Notes: a model not told the origin generated them from the letters alone. 64,000 nt of DNA from Nectonema munidae (GCA_030549495.1 JAUIRK010001052.1:1736001-1800000), one strand, 5' to 3'; shown: positions 1 to 30,880, counted from the stretch's first letter. A program made the numbers and translations.

Positions 1-3000
1 AAATCCTATTCAAAATATTTTTCCAATCGTCAAGTCAAACGTGAATAAAAATTGAACTCACATATAACGAAACTTTAAAAGAAATAATAAAAGAATCAAT
101 AGTGAAAATTAAGAGTTAACCCCATTTAAGACAAATGTTTAATTAACTTTTATTTTCGATTGAGTTAAATAGGAATTACTTAAATCGTTTGCTTTGTTTG
201 GTCTTAATTCTGAGCAAATTGTTGAGTGCCTCATTTAGCTGCAATTTATGGCCACAATTAGAGTCACATGTTGTAAAATAAACTACGTACGGTAAAATCT
301 TACTCATCGATGAAGATAAATTTTTCAAGATTTTTTGGCCTTTGATTTCTCAAAAAGTGGGAATATTCTCTACTCTTTTTAAATTCTTTCTCGAGGTCTT
401 GATGTAGTTTTTTCAATGTAATTTTAAATCTTTCTGAATAAAACTATGCAAGGTTGACACAACAACATAAATTGATAATTGTTAACTAAATTTGACTTTC
501 AAAAAATTAAGTGTAATGCATGGATTTTTTTCAATGACTTCTATTAAATTTCAGGTCCAACTCTTTCAATTTTTACCGCGATTACATCCACTTTCTTTGG
601 AAATAAACTTCTCTCCATATCTTCATTTCGTTAAAAATAGATTTCGCCCTAGAATAATTTATATCGGATTGTCTTTGCAGCACCACTTCTTTCTTGACAA
701 CGAAGTTCACTATCTCCCCTTTCTTTTCATATTAGAAACTTATTATTATGTTAACAAAAATATTTAATTAATGAGATTGGAGGCAGAAGTCATTTTTATT
801 TGTAGCAAATTTATGTGGAACGATTTAAATACACACAAATGTGACAAAAATTGAACATAATTAATTTTTTATGCATCCATATTTTCGTTTATTTTCGTTT
901 TATTTTCTAGTAATTTTTCATTTTATTTAATTAATTTTTTCTTAAGTAGTTTTTACAAAAGAATGAATTCTAATTCTAAAAAGATTTTTTTACATTTTAT
1001 CATTTTTATTTATTAAATGCTTAAAATTTGACTATTTTAAAGATTTTATGCAGAGTAGCGCTTATTCAAAATTATTATTTATTTCTCTTAAAACAAAAAT
1101 TTTGAAAAAAAAAGAAGAAGAGTGATTAAAATATTTTAATAGGATATAAGACACATCATTTACTTGCTTAATCTTACTAGTTTAATTTTATTGAATATTT
1201 GTTGGCTAAAAATACCATAACTAACAACAATTTTAGACAAGGGAAAATCAAAACACTATCCTTGCGCTTCTTTTGCTAGATGCACCACTTGAAGGGACGG
1301 ATTAAAATGAAAAATTTAGAATGAAAAAGTACGAATTTAATGTGAAAAGGGTATATTTTTAAATTTATCTCAAAGTGTTTTCATATGTTAGAATTGAATT
1401 AGTGCATGAAAAAACTTTAAAATAAAAAGTTTTCACAATAACTTAAAATTTGTGAAAAATATCTTCTCAAAAGTTCTGGTTTATTTAGAAATTTCAATAA
1501 AATTTTGATATTAGCTCTTAAAAAGGATAATGCATACAATATACCTTACTTGGCAATTGTAACGAATATCATGTAATATGTAAGTTGTAGATAAAATATT
1601 CAAGTTTAATTGTGTGAAGATGAGAGTGATAAAAATGAGATTTATGATTTATGTGGCATTTACAACAATGATAAGATAACTTGTTTTGGTGGGCTTTGTT
1701 CCGATTGTTTTATCTATTTTAAGAGCATAATTCTAATCAAGTAAAAAGCGAATGAATCCAGTATAAAGATCGCTAGCCCTCGCTTTCTCTCATCTTTTGT
1801 TTGTTCCTTTTTATCCGAACTGTCAAAACTAATCATGATTACTTTAAGTCTCGCTGGTTCCCTTTGAACTGCCTTCCTTTGAAAAAATATCACTCGAATA
1901 TGAGGGGTTTGGTGAAGGCAACACAAAAACAAATTTAAAAAATGTTGGTTATGATCTTTTTTAAGTTATAGTATTAAAAATTGTTTAAATCTCAATATCT
2001 CCAACAATTTTACAGCATAATCGTTTGAATCGCGTGTATTAAAATGTGAAGAGAAGCACTTAAGCATGCCATCGAGCGCATCAGAGGGTCTGGGCACACA
2101 CTTTGAGAAACACTGCATTCGACAAATGAGTTAGAGTGTATACATATTTTGCATCAAATAATGGAATGTCGTGAAATGTTAGCTTTATTTCGCCACTAAT
2201 ATTTAATATATAAACTTTTAACAGTTGAGATGTCTCAATTGACGCCACCTACTCATTCTACTGTTATTTGCTATCAAATTTGCGATGTCATTTGTCCGCT
2301 ATCCATCTTTTTTTCAGGAAATCCTCCATATTTATAAAAATTTGTGAAAAAGCTTATAATTTTAGTTAAATTAAAAGTTTTTTATATATTAAAAATTGGA
2401 AAAAAAAGATTTGCCTTAATTGAGAGGCATTAACTTTTTAGAATTCAATAGGTAACAATATTTCTAGATAGGGGTGGCTATATTTCAGAAAGAATGTAGT
2501 GAGTTATCCATGATAAGATCTTGCTTGGTTGCCTGACCTTGTTAGAAATTTGACTTTAGAGTACACAAATCTTCCTGTAGGAAAGGAATCTTATGCAAAA
2601 GTTGCATTCCCTAATAAAGCATTCTTTTTCGAAATATATTTTTTCAAACTATATATGCCCGAAACTTTTCGGTCATGTTGATAAAAAGTTCTTCTTTGTT
2701 TGGATCAACATATCCACATGTGTATTTTTACTAAAGTAAAGTGATCAAAAGTTCCCTTAGATGTAGAATAACTAGTGTTAGGTAGGTCTTGATGATTTTC
2801 TTTATTTTTGTACTATTTATTACAATTTTTTTATTAGTATTTTACAAGATTCACGTTTCAATATCATTTCTTTTATTTTTTTATATAATTTTTCTTGTTT
2901 TTATCCAAATTTAGAAATAAAGATCTAAATGAGATCATACAACTTTTATACAATATAGCTTAGGTTTAAGCGTAAAATTTCATGAAATGTGGTCATTAAA

Positions 3001-3117
3001 AAATTTTTTTTTGTTGGTGCGTCTTTTTGATATCTGTCCACCTTAAAAACACTACATATTTTTTAGAATATTGGATAATTTGATTTAATTATTATACTGA
3101 TGTATAGTTGTTTTTAG
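1..3117. other. sequence 5' of the first visible exon, probably intron
   Basis: No coding exon is recognised. The missing AChE exons, with the GGGF oxyanion loop and the choline-binding Trp, were looked for and not found, so this is most likely one long intron. A stretch at about 2085-2115 ends in TTTGAGAAACACTG, which resembles the 3' terminus of a hAT element; its matching left end was not found. The rest is AT-rich with poly-T and poly-A runs and no recognisable repeat. Confidence 0.6.
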
Positions 3118-20702
<17,585 letters not shown>

Positions 20703-20748
20703 ACATCCATCATCATAATTTTTATTTTTTAAAATTTGTTTATCAAGC

Positions 20749-20754
20749 AATAAA
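20749..20754 (+). promoter_or_regulatory. polyadenylation signal of AChE
   Basis: AATAAA lies 47 nt after the stop codon, in a short AT-rich 3' UTR. It is the first canonical hexamer downstream of the last exon. Confidence 0.7.
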
Positions 20755-20759
20755 ATATG

Positions 20760-21525
20760 ATTTTTACACTATCCTCATATAGCATATTAAGCACAGCTCT
20801 TCGGTATCAATGGATTTGCTCAGTGATAAAATTACATTATCTATATTTTCAAATTAGTTATTCAGTAAATAAGTAAGTACTTTTTTGAATTCAAGTTTTT
20901 TCACAGAACGAAAAAAAACAAGATTTTTACATGTCTAAAACAGGGAAAATATTTATATAATAAAATATTCTATATTTTGGAATCAATCTATAATTAGGCT
21001 GATTTGAGGTAAGCGCTCACCTGATGAATTGATATATGAAGGAAAAAACAGTGATCTTTTGAGCTTAGAGATTATTTAATGTAAGCAAATTGTGTTTTAG
21101 GTGGTTATTATATGTGAAAAAATTTCGCTAGTGAAACAATTCTGATTTCTTTTTTTTATAATTCGACAAGAGAATGCAAATCTCAATGTTCAAAATTTAT
21201 CAAGCTATAACAAAAATGAGGAATAATAAGAGTTTTCAGCAATATTAGGGTGATGTTAGAAGGAAAATATTTTCTTGTGTGCTTTAATATTTCAATAATT
21301 CTACCAAAATTTAAAAAGAGTAAATTTGTTTTGAATATTAAGTTTGTTCTTTATGTTTAACCGAGGAAATTCAATGCAAAAATAAAATTAATATTTCTAT
21401 TCATAGACAATACCATATTTACCTTTGATTATTTCGAAATTATCATAGCATTTGTTTTAGATTTGTTTATAATTAAAGTAAAATTTACATCCTCTGCTTT
21501 GGCACAAATTGAATGAGGATTAAAC
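20760..21525. other. intergenic AT-rich sequence
   Basis: No coding sequence, inverted ends or tandem arrays were recognised. Confidence 0.5.
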
Positions 21526-21529
21526 CTTG

Positions 21530-21845
21530 TGGTTTGCTAAAAAGAGAAATAGTAAGATGAAATCATCTGTATAAAATAAAAAATGAAAAATAGGGTTTTC
21601 ATTCATATAAATTACAAATGGTATAGGAGCTAAGATGGATTATTGGAGTTTGCATCTTACTTGAACGAATATCTGAATTCAGATAACCAAAGTGAACAAA
21701 TGGCTTTTTTCCTTCAAGTAGGATGCAAAAAATTTCAGGGTAAAGTTATCAAAACCATATTTAGAGAGTTTATATAATAAGATTTCATGCGATATACAGT
21801 CAAGAGCTTTCGATAAGTCTAAGGCAACTTTCATCTTCTAAGACA
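21530..21845 (-). mobile_element. LINE reverse transcriptase fragment
   Basis: The minus strand reads KVALDLSKALDCISHEILLY, then LSKYGFDNFTLKFFASYLKE, then in shifted frames SILAPIPFVIYMNE and FLFYTDDFILL. These are the palm motifs of a non-LTR reverse transcriptase in the right order, with YTDD at the catalytic box. At least two frameshifts and a stop make it a dead fragment. Both ends are missing. Confidence 0.75.
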
Positions 21846-22394
21846 CATCTCCTATTTAGGGTTCCAAAAATTAAGAAAAAAAAATTATTTTTTAGCACTC
21901 ATTTTTTTTATTTCTAAATACTGTATTTAAACATTTGAAACTAAAATGAAACATTCTAAACATTTTTTTTCCATAAGATGTAGATTATGTGATTAATGTA
22001 GGATTAATTCATGTTTTGAATTTTTCTGCATTTATTTTTTTTGGATATATTTGTTTAAATAAATTTTAAAGTCTACACTGTAAAAAATGTGTTTAGCATT
22101 TCAATACTTGAATGACTTAAACATCTTTTAAATCTAAACACAAAAGATTTAAAGTTACTAAATATTAAAAATGTTCTAATAGAAAGGATGTCAAACTATC
22201 TTCTATATGGGGGATAGCTATCTGCCCTAATCGTTCTAAAAATCAACTTAAATTCGTGAATATTTTGGAGTGGTTAATTTGATATACAGTAATCCCAACA
22301 TAATCGTGGTTTGCAATGAAACCGTTTCCATTATGCGCGAAAATTACACACAACGTAGCAGGATAGAAAAGCATCAAAGAGAAGACTGCTACCA

Positions 22395-23445
22395 ATGTAG
22401 AGAAACAAGACAATTTCAAGGTAGACCTAGATGAGTTGTTTGGCATAGCTTACCATGATGTTATGTATCTTATAAAAATCGATGAGAAGAAGGAGTTCCT
22501 TGCTTCTCAGCGTGAAAAGAACGTCTAAGAAAAATCAGGAGTCTTGACTACAAGACTGATAGGACTTCAAAGAAAAATGTGAAGTATAAGTATGAAGAGA
22601 AAGAGGAAACAGGAGTCGCTTTTGGAGATGACCACAACTTCTAAAACAGCCAACCTCCAGTTTTCCTCCTCCTCCAGCTCTACTCAATCTATTCCAAGTC
22701 GACAAACATCTTTTTGTGATTACCAACCTCCGGGGAGAAAATCTAGGACAATTCGATTAATATTTGAAGTAAATGCAGCCCTGGATAGAAATTTCCTTAG
22801 CGATCATTCTGCAGGTCATGTTCTAATTCTATGTTCCAAGCAATTAGAACAAGACATCGATCAACTTTCTCTCAGTCCAAGTACCATTCGTGCATCTCGT
22901 GTTAAGTACCGGAAGCAATGCGTAGAAGAGGTAAAGCAGAGCTTTAATGTTGACATATCCATGGTAGTCAATTGGGATTCCAAGCTGATGCCAGACCTAA
23001 CTGGATAAGATAAAGTTGACAGGCTGCCAATTCTGGTCACTGGGAATGGTGTGTCAAAAATCCTGCCAATTCCGATTCTGAAAGACTCTAAGACGGAAGA
23101 AACAGCCGCTATCATATTTTCAACAACAAAACAATGAGTCGTCATCTGTGGTACATGAACATAGTTAAAGTCAGCCCTGCACTCTTTGATGATAACTTAG
23201 ATTCGTCAGAAAAGGTCACCATGGTAATAAACATGAAGTACGTGGAGAGTGTAGAGGTTCCATCTGGACGAGTCTAGCTTCTCAATTCAGAGGGAAAGAA
23301 GCTGTTTGACGTGTGCTCCTCCCAAACTAAAAATCTCTTTACTCTCCTCGAGCTGACAGAAGACTTTCTCGAGGAAAAGGATCCATCAAAATGGAAAAGC
23401 TTTGAATCCTACCTCAAAGTAAGGCAAGGGGGTTAACTCTTCGAA
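22395..23445 (+). pseudogene. unclassified transposon-like gene remnant
   Basis: Reading the + strand with frame changes gives DELFGIAYHDVMYLIKIDEK, then KEFLASQREKNV, a serine-rich linker, RASRVKYRKQCVEEVKQSF, MVVNWDSKLMPDLTG, DKVDRLPILVTGNGVSKILP and later LFDDNLDSSEKVTMV. I recall LTG.(E/K)KVDRLP-type proteins as a repeated family in arthropod and cnidarian genomes, probably a transposase, but cannot name the superfamily. At least three stops or frameshifts interrupt it, around 22535, 23008 and 23137. The longest intact piece is 138 codons (22592-23008). Confidence 0.6.
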
Positions 23446-24289
23446 CTGCATGAATGATGCGACCGAAAGAAGCGTCCCCTTCATCCAAGATTTCACGAAA
23501 GCTGGTCGAAATAGGGATGAGGCTCAAAATATATATATTATATGCAACTGTCAAAAAGATAATTTTTTCTTCATTTTTGAAACACACTATTGCCCAAATG
23601 CCAGTTTTTCATCGAGACTTTATGGAGAAAATAGCCTTGTAAGAGTTCGGTAGAAAAACCCCTACGAATAAATTGCAATCTTGAAAGCAATACTCTTTAA
23701 AAATCTTAGAAATGATTGGAACAATTGGAATAGATCTAAAATTGGAGAGATATAATTTTCTAAAAGTACTCTATGTACTATGGGGCAAGCCCGCCCAGTT
23801 GAGGACCTTTGCCCTGGAGCGACATGATCCCTTCATATGGACCTGCTTGTAATAGTATCATAAAATTTACAGCAGAATTAGATGAAACAATATCAAGAAC
23901 AAGAAAAATAATACGAAGAAATTTTAGAAGTAACTTTATAAGATGCATTTAATTCTTTCTAAATGCTTAAAAATTTTACTCTTCAAAGTGTAGCATTTCT
24001 GATTTCCTTGAAATTTGCGATAAAGGGAAAGAGTTATCTTGGCTATATTGAAGCAGACTACGTTGGATAATTTTTATGGAAGGTAAACTTTACGTAGATT
24101 TATTATATTTTTGTAATAAAACTTAAAAAATTTTAATTTTTGACTTACGACCTTTGAGATTTACGAACAATTTAAGGTTGGAAGTTCGCATGGTGACAAT
24201 TCTTCATTTAGAGTTATAAGTTCTACTATATTAAAAAATATATTCAGAATTAATAACTTTATTAAAAATTTAGAATGTTAGGTAAGTTC
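23446..24289. other. no recognisable feature
   Basis: A GC-richer scrap at 23780-23850 and two overlapping open stretches near 23450-23650 were not recognised. They may be the decayed 3' part of the preceding element. Confidence 0.4.
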
Positions 24290-24660
24290 ATTTTTGATTT
24301 ATTCACTGTTGCCAAATGGCAACACTATGATAAAACAAGTAGAGAATTATTTTTTATTGTTTATGATATGTTACACAACATTTTACACACAAACCAACAT
24401 TACATTTAGAACATTGTGGTATTCTAATAGATGTACACTTTTTAGAGCACATCTTTTTTTCCATCGTTTACTTGTTCAACATATTGGTCAACACCATCAT
24501 ACCTCAAACTTTTTTCTTTCACTTTTGTTGCTTTTCTTCCAGATCCTTTTGGAAAAATATTAAATTTTGAAAAGTAAGAAAGTGCAATTTTTCTTCGAAA
24601 CTCAAAGTGAGCCATTCCATTTCCTTTTGAGCTTGATAACTTCCAAGCATTGTGCTTACT
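24290..24660 (-). mobile_element. piggyBac transposase C-terminal remnant
   Basis: The minus strand gives NAWKLSSSKGNGMAHFEFRR, KIALSYFSKF, GSGRKATKVKEK and LRYDGVDQYVEQ, then in shifted frames KKCTSIR, QCSKCNVGLCVKC and TYHK. NAW plus an FR..IA helix followed by a cysteine-rich C-terminal finger is the piggyBac (DDE_Tnp_1_7) C-terminus. It is broken by frameshifts, and the rest of the transposase is absent. A GTTGCCAAATGGCAAC palindrome sits at 24309-24324, just past its 3' side. Confidence 0.6.
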
Positions 24661-24789
24661 ACAATCTAATAGATATGTAAAGAGACTTAACCACTATTTT
24701 TACCTCTAATAGATATTCTATATTTATTGATATTTTATTCCATCAAATATCTTACTTTTTTCAAACATTAGAGGTACATACACTCGAAA

Positions 24790-25362
24790 ACATCGATTAT
24801 TATATAAGTCTTTTTTGAAGAATAATAATCTACTAGCATGGAGTATATATACAAAGGCTAGAAATAAGTATAACACTCTTGTCGTCAAAACAAGGCAAAG
24901 CTTCTATAATTCTAAGTTTGCAGTAATGAGAAGTAACCTGAAAGGTACTTTGAAATTGATTAATGGCATTTTGGGAACTTCTAAAAATGGAAATACAAAT
25001 ATTGATGGGGACGAACTGAACTCTTATTTTGCAAGTATCTCTGTAGCTTCTAATTCGAAGGAATTGGGTAGTTTTCGCTCTTCTAGAATTAGCGAAACTT
25101 TTTTCTTTTATGAAATTTAAGTGAATGAAATTTTAATGGTAGCTGGCTGCCTCACTTAAACCAAAATATCTTATTTTATTTCACAGAATCTATATGTTTT
25201 GTTTAATAAAATGTTTGAAGAGGAATGCTATCCAAACAGTCTCAAAATTGCAAAAGTCACTCCTGTTCATAAATCCGGTTGCAAAACAATCTTAATAATT
25301 ACAGGCCTATAAGTGTTTTACCTTTCATATCTAAAATTTTTGAGAAAATTGTGTATAATCTA
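24790..25362 (+). mobile_element. LINE fragment A, truncated at its 3' side
   Basis: Encodes the linker and N-terminal part of ORF2: SIYTKARNKYNTLVVKTRQS, SFYNSKF, LKLINGILG, then after frame breaks NNYRPISVLPFISKIFEKIV at about 25285-25345. The copy stops abruptly inside the finger region where fragment B begins, and it does not resume beyond B. Confidence 0.75.
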
Positions 25363-27600
25363 CACTTTTTCTACTAAGACACATTTAATACATAGTAACA
25401 AATATAAAACTAAGAAAAGTAGTTGGATTACTGTAGAAATACTTAATATGATTAAAAAAAGGGATAAACTTTTCTCTCTTTGGAAAAAAATAGTGAAAAT
25501 CTTGCTTTGAAACAAAAATATATAAATCTCAGAAATCAAGTAAAGTACAAAATTAGAACAACGAAAATACATTTTTATAAATCAAAAATTGAAAAATTTT
25601 CTGATATGAAATCATCGTGGAAGTACATAAACTCGGTTTTGAATAAATAAACTGATGATTCTATATTACTAGAATCAAATGGCGAAATCATCGAAAATCC
25701 ATCTAAGCTGTGCCCAATTTATTCAAAATTTTTCAAGGAGCCCAATTTTAGAAAGTTATGAAAGTTACCTAGAAGTGTATACTTCAAGTAGTTTCATTTT
25801 TCGAGAAATTTCTCTAAATGTTGTAATTTTAGTCTTGAATAATATTAAAGACAGCAAATGTAATGACTACTTTAGGATTTCGCCTCATGATCACAAGATT
25901 ATTTCGGCATATATTTCACCAGTTCATTCTATTTTTTTAAATAGATGTTTCACCAAAGCTGGGTTTCCTCAATTATTGAAACATACAAAAATAGTACCCA
26001 TAAAGAAAAAAGGTAAAAACCAGAAAATCTCTAACTACCGACCGATTGCAATAATAAACACAATTTCTAAAGTCCCTTATAAAAATTATTCACTTTCAAA
26101 TTTCCACTTATTTGATTGAAAATAATTTGATCTCAAATTATCAGTTTGGATTCAGACCATCTTATTCTACAGAATATTTAGAGTCATGTTTCATAAATGA
26201 CATGGGCTTGAATCTAAAAACGAGGTAGCTTCCTTGTTTTTAGATTTGTCAAAAGTTTCGACTCTATTTCTCATCCGATATTGTTGAAAAAACTAAATTA
26301 TTTAGGATATTCAGACCATGCTCTCCTATTTTTTGAATCTTATTTATTAAACAGAGTTCAGTCAATCTGTATAAAAGACTTATTCTCTTGCAAAATCTGT
26401 GTAATGCCAGGGGTGCCACAAGGCTCAGTACTCGGGCCCCTCTTGTTTAACATTTATATTAATGACATTTCTAAGTGTAAACTAAAAGGGACAAATATGT
26501 TGTTCGCAGGCGACGTGAGTATTGTCCTCTCAGAAAAATTTTTATCAGAGGATTTTTTAAGAGTCAGTATAAACAGTGTTTCATCATGGCTTACTTCTAA
26601 TAATCTGAGTTTGAACGCAGAAAAGTCGTGTAGTATGGGGTTTTCTTACAAAAAAAACATTAAAAAAATTTGATACATTTTTACTCAATGTAGGATTTCA
26701 CAAAGTATCAGCGTTCAATTTACTTCGCCTGACAATCACCCAAATTCTTTTTTGGCACAAACACATAACAAAAACCCAACAAAAGCTAGCTTACACTCTA
26801 GGAGTCCTTAAACATCTCAAGCACTTTTTTTCTACTGACATACTCCTCATTCTATAAAAGTCTCTTTTCTTTCTCATCTTACCTACAGCGTTTTTAACTG
26901 GGGGCATTACTCTTGTACTTCTTTACAGCATTGAGAGTTGTGTTTAAATTAAATCCTCTAACTCACACACAATCAATCTTTTTCAAGCACTAACTTCTCA
27001 AAGTGAAAGATATATATAACCTGAGAGTAGCTATGCTTACTTATAGATTGCAAAATCACCTTTTGCCTCCCATCTTCCATTCGTTCTTACCTCAAATAAC
27101 AACCAATATAGGCATCTCAACAAGAAATAGGCATACATCATGACTACCTTTCTACAAACTTTCTACAAACAAAAGGGACAACCTTTCGCATACAAGACTA
27201 CTGATTACTACAACAATAATATCAGACTTTTTATTGAAAATAATTTACTTATACACGCTTTCTACAAAATCGATCCTCTTAATAGACTCATATGGCCATC
27301 ACCTAAACTGTGACAAGATAAACTGTTATGTCTGTAAACTTTTTTAACTAAATTTTCATCTGTTCTATACTTTCTTGAAATTTATACTTTTACTTTATAT
27401 AATACATACATTTGTATATAATAATTAATAACCATGGTTTATATCCTCAAGTGGCCTTTCAGGCTTTGATATGGACCTTCAAACAAGTTTACTTCATACA
27501 AATTTACTCGTATTCTTTTGACAATCTCTTTTGATATGCACATTGCTTATAAGCTTATATCTATATAACTTTTTTTTTGGGTATGAAAATAAATCTTCTT
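25363..27600 (+). mobile_element. LINE copy B, 5'-truncated, with 3' UTR and (TTC)n tail
   Basis: Begins in the pre-RT linker (KKSSWITVEILNMIKKRDKL, ALKQKYINLRNQVKYKIR, SSWKYINSVLNK), then NYRPIAIINTISKV at about 26030-26075, FGFRPSYSTEYL, FLDLSK, and an intact RT stretch at 26281-26673 with MPGVPQGSVLGPLLFNIYIN followed by FAGDVS in place of F/YADD. C-terminal scraps LKIYNLRVAMLTYRLQNHLL and LPPIFHSFLP lie at 27005-27090. The 3' UTR (27,440-27,500) matches the LINE end at 19,390-20,195. It ends GAAAATAAATCTTCTTCTTC. Several frame breaks; it is not active. Confidence 0.85.
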
Positions 27601-28320
27601 CTTCTTCCTCTTATATGTCTTTTGTTTTTCTTTCTTCCAAATAAATATTTCATATTCATCATGATTGAAGAAAGTATAATAATCTAAAATATATATAAAA
27701 AAAAGTTATATTTGCCCTGTATAACGAATATATAAAGATTTGGTGAAAAAAATTGATAGAAATGATTTATTGAAAACTATATTTTCAGGCATACATCACT
27801 AATTCAGGCAATTTAAAACCCTAATGGCCAAAACGGAGTGAAGAAATGAAGCATAGTCAATTGGTTATAAAAAATATTATAAATTTGAAGGATATTTTAG
27901 AGAAAATTTAATGCCCAATCAAAATTTGATTCATGATTTTCAACCATGTAACGTTTCCTAACAATAAAATTACAGATACAATGACATAATATATGTATAA
28001 ACAAAATATAGGTCAATGCCTTAAAAATTTGCATCTTAAAACTTTTAAGTAATAAAATAAAATCTTCTAAACTGCCAAAATATATCTAACTTGTGTAGAG
28101 AATTAACTACTTCTACTGGAAAATATTTCCAATCATTAAAAGCTCTTTGTGTTAAGTAAGTTTGACGTTAATTGTTTTGAAAACATTTACATTTAAACAT
28201 ATAACAATGTGATCTGGAAATTCTTGCTCAGAACTCAGGTAAAACATTTTCTATGATTAAATTTTTCTTTATAATGCTGAAGATGGTGATCATTTCATTT
28301 CTTTTTATTCTATAGGAAAG
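27601..28320. other. AT-rich spacer
   Basis: No ORF, terminal repeat or tandem array was recognised between the LINE tail and the hAT terminus. Confidence 0.5.
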
Positions 28321-30880
28321 CAGTGGCGTAGTCAGAAAATAGACGTTGGAGGGGCAGACAAAGAATTGGGGGCGGGGGCGGACATTTTTATACATGAATC
28401 AGACATTTTTACCAAAAAAAGAATGAAGCTTTAAGAATTCCAGTAATGTGATATCAATCAAAAAAATGTTTATTTTTATTTGGAAATCATGTAGTATCAC
28501 ACAAATTTATTTTTTGGAAGTTTTTTTCAAAAAAGTTGAAACCTTTTGAATTTTCTGGAAAAAAATTTCAAGATTTCATTGTTGAAAATTTTTTTGTATA
28601 CTCTTTCAGATACGAAAGAAGCATAAGATTCTTCTTTCTTTCATGCAGCATTGAGCATCATTGACTTCTTAAAACCCTTTTCAGGCAAGAAAACGATCTT
28701 TCACATGAAGCTGTACTGATTCCAATAGTATTGCACCTTTGAATGAAAAATTAATTATTTTCAAAATATCTATTTTTTTAAGTTTTCAAAATTTTTACCT
28801 ACATACAAGTTGTACACACTTTTGAATGCATCTTTCAAAGGATTCAAAATACACAAAATATCCTTCAAACAGTTATGCCTTGTTGTATCAAAATCCTTTT
28901 TTAAATAGTTTTTTGCAACCAGAATCTGACTTTCAATATAAGCGTCAACTACAATTCCAAGATGCTTTAGAAGAAATTTTAATGTCTCCATGTCTAAAAA
29001 GTTTTCACTGCTTGGACATAGGCTTTCGATACTTTTAATCAAACAGTGTTGTCCTTCTGCAAACCTATCAAGAACAATTTTAAACATTCAAAGATATATG
29101 CATAAAATTTTGAAGATTTGATAGTACCTATTATTTATTTCTTCAATAGTTTTATCGATGACTTCATTGAAGATGCTGAGATACTCAGATAGATTGTCAC
29201 AATTTCTATGACCCGTGGAAGTTATTACGATACTCCCGTGAAACTTTTTTGCAGTTTTTTTGACTCTCTTTGATGGATACTCATCAAAAGTTTCATATTT
29301 CTCACAATTTTTCTCTCTTTTTGGGCCAGCATCCCCAAAATCTGACAGTTTCTTACCCTCTGACCATCACATTATCTAAAGACACCAGTGGGAGACACTT
29401 CAAACAAAAAAAGACACTCAATCTCTCCTGGGTTATTTTCCAATTTGTTTAAAAGATAAATAGCATGGTTCACTGATGGTTTGATTTCTGATAACATCAG
29501 GGTTTCTCTTGAAATGTAACAGAAAGTGGGCACATTAGAGTTGTTCTGCAACTGAAAGACCACAGTTTGCCAATTTTTCAAAAATGCTTGAAGTGCCGGT
29601 TCTTTGCTGGCAACCCAAAGCATTGATGTCTCTTAGTTTTAGCAACTGCATTTTTAAAGCTGCTGCAACTTTTTTAGTTGCAATGAGCGCTTTGGTGAAG
29701 AATGATAATAGATATACAATCCTCTGAGAGTCGTCTCAACTTGTTGCATAAATGGTACAGCTTTCAATGAATCCAGAACTGCCCGTTGGAGTCCATGAGC
29801 CACACAATGAATGACAACCAAATTGGGAATATCTTTTGTTAATTTAGCAGCAACACCACCATGACAGACCAACATTATTCTTGCTCCATCAGTTGCAAGA
29901 CCTACCATTTTTTTTTGTCAAATAGGTTTATTCCCAGTTGTTTTGAGAGAGAATTCAAAGCTGTAATATAACCATCAGCAGTTTCATTGGGTAACTCCTC
30001 CTGAGCTTCATAAGACTCTACAACAGTCCCCTCGGCCCTCAGTGATGTAGCGCGTATACACACAATAACAGATGCTGAAACTGAAATATCAGTGGAACCA
30101 TTAAGTAGAACAGAAGGAGACTTTGAAACGTCTTCCATAAGTTGCTTTCGAGTGGAAGAAGCGATGCTATGAATAAATTCTGTACACATTGTCCTGTTCA
30201 CATATTTTTCTTTCACTGGAATTCCCAATTTCCTGATAAGTTCAATTTGCTTAATGAAAAGTTTTTTGAGGTTTTCCATCTCTTCCCTGTCCATTTTCAA
30301 CATACACTTAGCCAGTGGTGTGTCTTCTGGATTCATCTGGGCCTTGTATAATCATTCACAGTTTCTGTGAGACACACTTCTTTCATGAATCTTAAAAGTT
30401 TCTTTTTTGAATGAATCTTTATACCCAAAACAAATATCGATGATGCGTCTGCTTGTTTCTTGAAACTACAGCACGAGTTACATGTCACTTTCAATACTTG
30501 ATTATTGAGATCTCTTTTAATTGCAATCCAAACTTCAAATTGCCTGGCATATGAATCTTGAAAATTACCAGAGCGGTAATTTTTGCTCCTATGCTGAGCA
30601 GTTTTCTGCGTTTTCCTTTATTCAATGGCAACCATGGGCTCTTCTATATTTGTACATTTTATCTGAGAATCAGAAATGCAATGATCATCTGAATCACTGT
30701 CTTCATTTTGTCTCTTCGAGAAAAACTTAAGAAGTGTTTCTTGCCGCTCCATTTTAGAGGGTGACCAAAAGATAAATTTAAAGTTTGAATATCAGGGTTC
30801 TACTTTTTTATAATTATTTATTATTCAAAGTCGCCAACACAGTAAAGTCACTTTAAAAAAATCACCAACACAGTAAAATC
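28321..30880 (-). mobile_element. hAT element with TTF/BED-type zinc finger (ZNF862/C17orf113-like), broken
   Basis: The minus-strand coding sequence starts at about 30752 (MERQETLLKFFSKRQN). It continues with a finger-like piece (YARQFEVWIAIKRD..KVTCNSC), a 144-codon block at 29902-30336 (LLNGSTDISVSASV), MVGLATDGARIMLVCHGGVA with VVIHCVAHGLQRAV (RNase H-like fold), EIKPSVNHAIYLLNKL, and TLKFLLKHLGIVVDAYIESQ. It ends with the hAT dimerisation motif GISTASCERSFSCLKRVL at about 28670-28725. Frameshifts and stops split it into at least six pieces. CAGTGGCGTAG at 28321 is a typical hAT left end, followed by a G-rich run. No convincing right terminus was found, so the right boundary is approximate. 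Confidence 0.8.

Noticed and set aside
24309-24324. Operator-like palindrome GTTGCCAAATGGCAAC
   Set aside because: It lies at the decayed 3' side of a piggyBac remnant and is more simply part of that element.
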